DNA of 8,781 nt from Treponema sp. (GTDB lineage Bacteria; Spirochaetota; Spirochaetia; Treponematales; Breznakiellaceae): positions 1-8,781 of the forward strand of contig JAIRZS010000009.1 of assembly GCA_031267115.1 (NCBI GenBank), given 5' to 3'. Below are positions 7,253 to 8,781 of the stretch, piece after piece. Numbering within the stretch: the first letter of the stretch is position 1; each line of letters starts with the position of its first letter. A program made the translations under genes and the position numbers. The notes below the pieces were generated by a model. The model saw only the letters and a program-made list of their open reading frames with translations. It ran no database searches and was not told where the DNA came from.

Positions 7253-7281
7253 TTGCAATAAATTAAGTTTTATCCTATACT
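7253..7281 (+). promoter_or_regulatory. Sigma-70-type promoter of the AT-rich gene
   Basis: A -35 box TTGCAA (7253-7258), a 17-base spacer and a -10 box TATACT (7276-7281) closely match the consensus. Only nine bases separate the -10 box from the ATG at 7291, so transcription would start at or within a few bases of the start codon. No Shine-Dalgarno sequence is present, which fits a leaderless message. Confidence 0.68.
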
Positions 7282-7290
7282 GCATAAATC

Positions 7291-8241
7291 ATGAGGATTT
7301 ATAGAATTGAAAATATTGTAAATATATTTTTATTGATCGCAGCGATATTTCTTGACAGGTGGTATCCTTACCTTGCCGTATTGATAAAGGGAAACGATTT
7401 TTTTGCTATTCTATTGAAATATGTTCTATTGTATTTTTTCCTTTCTTTTATGGGAGAAATTGTTTCAATAATATATTTATATAACAAAAAGAAACGAAGT
7501 CTATCCCATGTATTTGATAATGTACAAGGTTTAAGATTTTTATTGTTTTTCCCTGTAATATTCATTGTAGGGCTGACGTATATTGGAATAATGTACTCAT
7601 TATATATTCAAATTGAACCGCCTTATGTGAGTGCGATTATGGCTATATTCTTTGGCTTTTTCAATGGATTTCAAACAGGCATGGAAAAATATTATGAAGA
7701 AAGTTTAAATAAAGGGATTTCCATAGGCACAAAAAAAACGAAAAATCAATTAATTAGAAATGAAAAACCATTTGATCATTCGTTCAATAACATGATCTCA
7801 ATTTCCCTGGTTCTATTTCTAATATTTTATCCAACAGACTATTTTGTGGAATTATTTTTTGACAATATTATCTTTACAGTATCATTTTCCGTAATTGTAT
7901 TTATGATATGTTATAAAATAAATGTATTCCTTTATAAAAGTATATTTATTCATTTTGAACTGGAGCATGAAAACAATTTAAGGATTTCTGTTTTATATGG
8001 GGTCTATCTGTTGTGTTGTTTTATAGGATTTATTTATTACGATAGTTCTATAGTAAATATAGTAGAAAATAATTTAGAATTAAATGATTTTAGAATATCG
8101 TCAAGAATTATCTTATTAATAATGACTGGATATTTACCAATCAGATTAATCCCGATACTATTTTCTGCTAGATACAAATTTCACGAAAAAATAATAAATG
8201 CGGCATTTGTAATAATATATATGATAAAGAAAATATTGTAA
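7291..8241 (+). CDS. Unrecognised polytopic membrane protein (AT-rich, probably foreign)
   Basis: I do not recognise this 316-residue protein. It has about eight hydrophobic segments, roughly at residues 9-31, 38-63, 83-106, 110-127, 168-187, 190-212, 230-248 and 270-290, with a possible ninth near 300-313, so it is an integral membrane protein. There is no cleavable signal peptide pattern and no catalytic motif I can name. A basic soluble loop lies at about 140-165 (KGISIGTKKTKNQ region). Base composition is strikingly AT-rich, with Ile, Phe, Leu, Tyr and Asn dominant, unlike the GC-rich operon next door, which indicates recent acquisition. It has its own promoter and stands alone between inverted repeats. 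A permease-like or immunity/defence-accessory role is possible but unsupported. Confidence 0.82.
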   Translation: MRIYRIENIVNIFLLIAAIFLDRWYPYLAVLIKGNDFFAILLKYVLLYFFLSFMGEIVSIIYLYNKKKRSLSHVFDNVQGLRFLLFFPVIFIVGLTYIGIMYSLYIQIEPPYVSAIMAIFFGFFNGFQTGMEKYYEESLNKGISIGTKKTKNQLIRNEKPFDHSFNNMISISLVLFLIFYPTDYFVELFFDNIIFTVSFSVIVFMICYKINVFLYKSIFIHFELEHENNLRISVLYGVYLLCCFIGFIYYDSSIVNIVENNLELNDFRISSRIILLIMTGYLPIRLIPILFSARYKFHEKIINAAFVIIYMIKKIL

Positions 8242-8260
8242 GCGCAGAGGCGCCAGACAC

Positions 8261-8316
8261 TACTTCTTCAACTTCTTTGACTGCGAACCTTCGGTTCGAT
8301 TTGACTTTGCGGTAAA
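8261..8316 (-). repeat. Right arm of 56-bp inverted repeat
   Basis: This is the partner of 6905-6960, with three mismatches. It starts 19 bases after the stop codon of the AT-rich gene and contains the hairpin CGAACC-TTC-GGTTCG (8284-8298). Beyond it come further hairpins in mirror order to the left side. Confidence 0.92.
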
Positions 8317-8350
8317 TCCTGCGGTAATTTCTTCACGAGGGGGGTAGCGT

Positions 8351-8422
8351 AAGACTTGCCGCTTACGGCGTCAAGTCTTTTGGAGTTTTGTGCAACCCTT
8401 CGGGTTGCCTGGCAAAACTCCA
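8351..8422 (+). repeat. Paired hairpins, likely degenerate relative of the structured repeat
   Basis: The first hairpin pairs AAGACTTG (8351-8358) with CAAGTCTT (8372-8379). The second pairs TGGAGTTTTG (8381-8390) with CAAAACTCCA (8413-8422) and holds an inner perfect stem GCAACCC/GGGTTGC (8392-8398/8402-8408). The GC-rich tail GGAGCG...GGCGCCC follows at 8442-8468. The order of hairpins then core matches copies 1 and 2, but the diagnostic AGGGATTGGAGGGG and AAAGCCCGG blocks are absent. Confidence 0.55.
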
Positions 8423-8450
8423 CACCTAATGCGGCGAGGCTGGAGCGCAG

Positions 8451-8477
8451 GGGGGCCGGACGGCGCCCTTTTGTTTT
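8451..8477 (+). terminator. Possible rho-independent terminator downstream of the AT-rich gene
   Basis: GGGGGCC (8451-8457) pairs with GGCGCCC (8462-8468) apart from one mismatch, around a GGAC loop, and TTTTGTTTT follows. It lies about 210 bases after the stop codon, so the transcript would include the inverted repeat and hairpins. Confidence 0.45.
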
Positions 8478-8584
8478 GCCCCGCGCCTTTCGGTAACAGG
8501 CCCCCCCTTGGTAAACGCAGAGATTCCATGGCCATTTAAGGGGATATTGCGGTCATTCCCGTTTTGTTGTACCGTAACCCCGGT

Positions 8585-8781
8585 ATGGATAATAACAAGG
8601 ACGGCCCGGACCGCCCCGAAAAGCTACAATGGCACCCTGCCTTTCTCCAGGCTCTCCAACTAGAACTTATTGAGTATAAAAACTCCCTCCAGTTCAGGTA
8701 TGAGTACCAGCTTACCACCGAACCGCTCCGTATCGATCTGCTGATCATTAAAAAGCCCCGCGATCTGGCTATCGACAAGAA
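8585..8781 (+). CDS. Partial PD-(D/E)XK / Rpn-like family protein, cut by the window end
   Basis: The 65 visible codons, starting MDNNKDGPDRPEKLQWHPAF, contain the blocks KLQWHPAFLQALQLELIEY and YEYQLTTEPLRIDLLIIKK. I recall these from a conserved family of small proteins abundant in Treponema and gut Firmicutes, related to PD-(D/E)XK nucleases of the Rpn/transposase-like group. The Glu of YEYQL, the Asp of RID and the following Lys pair could be the nuclease core; that reading is inference. The frame is open back to a TAA at 8537, so a start upstream of 8585 (for example TTG at 8564) is possible. No clear ribosome site precedes the chosen ATG. Base composition is intermediate. The gene is truncated only by the window edge, not visibly broken. 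Confidence 0.7.
   Translation, partial: MDNNKDGPDRPEKLQWHPAFLQALQLELIEYKNSLQFRYEYQLTTEPLRIDLLIIKKPRDLAIDK

Larger units (their letters stand above)
6672..8468. mobile_element. Putative composite unit: two inverted repeat blocks flanking AT-rich cargo
   Basis: Reading outward from the central gene on either side, the order is the same: a 56-bp repeat arm, two or more hairpins, a GC-rich core with GGAGCG and GGGG blocks, and an end at GCGCCC. The left half is a full structured repeat; the right half is more degenerate. The cargo gene is far more AT-rich than its surroundings. No transposase or integrase lies inside and no target duplication was identified, so any movement would need help from elsewhere. 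The geometry is seen directly; mobility is inference. Confidence 0.4.

Noticed and set aside
8284..8303. tRNA-like GGTTCGATT motif in the inverted repeat
   Set aside because: No acceptor, D or anticodon arms surround it; the bases are explained by the small hairpin within the repeat arm.
8536..8778. Minus-strand 80-codon frame at the right edge
   Set aside because: The plus-strand frame carries recognisable family blocks; the minus frame is Ser/Arg-rich and shadows it.
1..8781. CRISPR array
   Set aside because: No series of equal direct repeats with spacers is present; the heptamer array and palindromes do not have that spacing.

Overview
The window looks like a high-GC bacterial chromosome segment interrupted by an accessory, repeat-rich patch. 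I think a Treponema-like spirochaete is the most likely source. This rests on the partial gene at the right edge, whose family I remember as common in termite-gut and oral Treponema, and on recalled resemblance of the repeats. No rRNA or other diagnostic marker is present, so the assignment is low confidence.

Left and centre (213-6519, all on the minus strand) form a compact operon read right to left: leuS (leucyl-tRNA synthetase), then 23 bases later a fused iorA-iorB gene (indolepyruvate/arylpyruvate oxidoreductase), then with an ATGA overlap paaK (phenylacetate-CoA ligase). The last two make a coherent aromatic 2-oxoacid pathway: arylpyruvate is decarboxylated to arylacetyl-CoA, which the ligase links to free arylacetate. 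Two things are odd. The IorA half lacks the C-terminal [4Fe-4S] ferredoxin domain usual in the family. LeuS carries a proline-rich insertion encoded by a cluster of DNA hairpins.

Both ends of the operon carry the same structured repeat. One copy lies just beyond the paaK stop (1-173, plus orientation) and one upstream of leuS (6672-6856, minus orientation). The copies share conserved single-stranded blocks, but their hairpin stems differ in sequence with pairing kept, which points to selection on RNA or single-stranded DNA structure. A five-unit degenerate heptamer array follows the first copy.

The right part (about 6670-8480) is an accessory island. A very AT-rich gene (7291-8241) encodes an unrecognised polytopic membrane protein. 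It has a near-consensus promoter placed so close to the ATG that the message is probably leaderless. The gene is flanked by 56-bp inverted repeats (3 mismatches), and outside each arm lie hairpins and a GC-rich core in mirror order. The whole looks like a composite, transposon-like unit carrying foreign cargo, with no transposase in view. The window ends inside a gene (from 8585) for a small PD-(D/E)XK/Rpn-like family protein.
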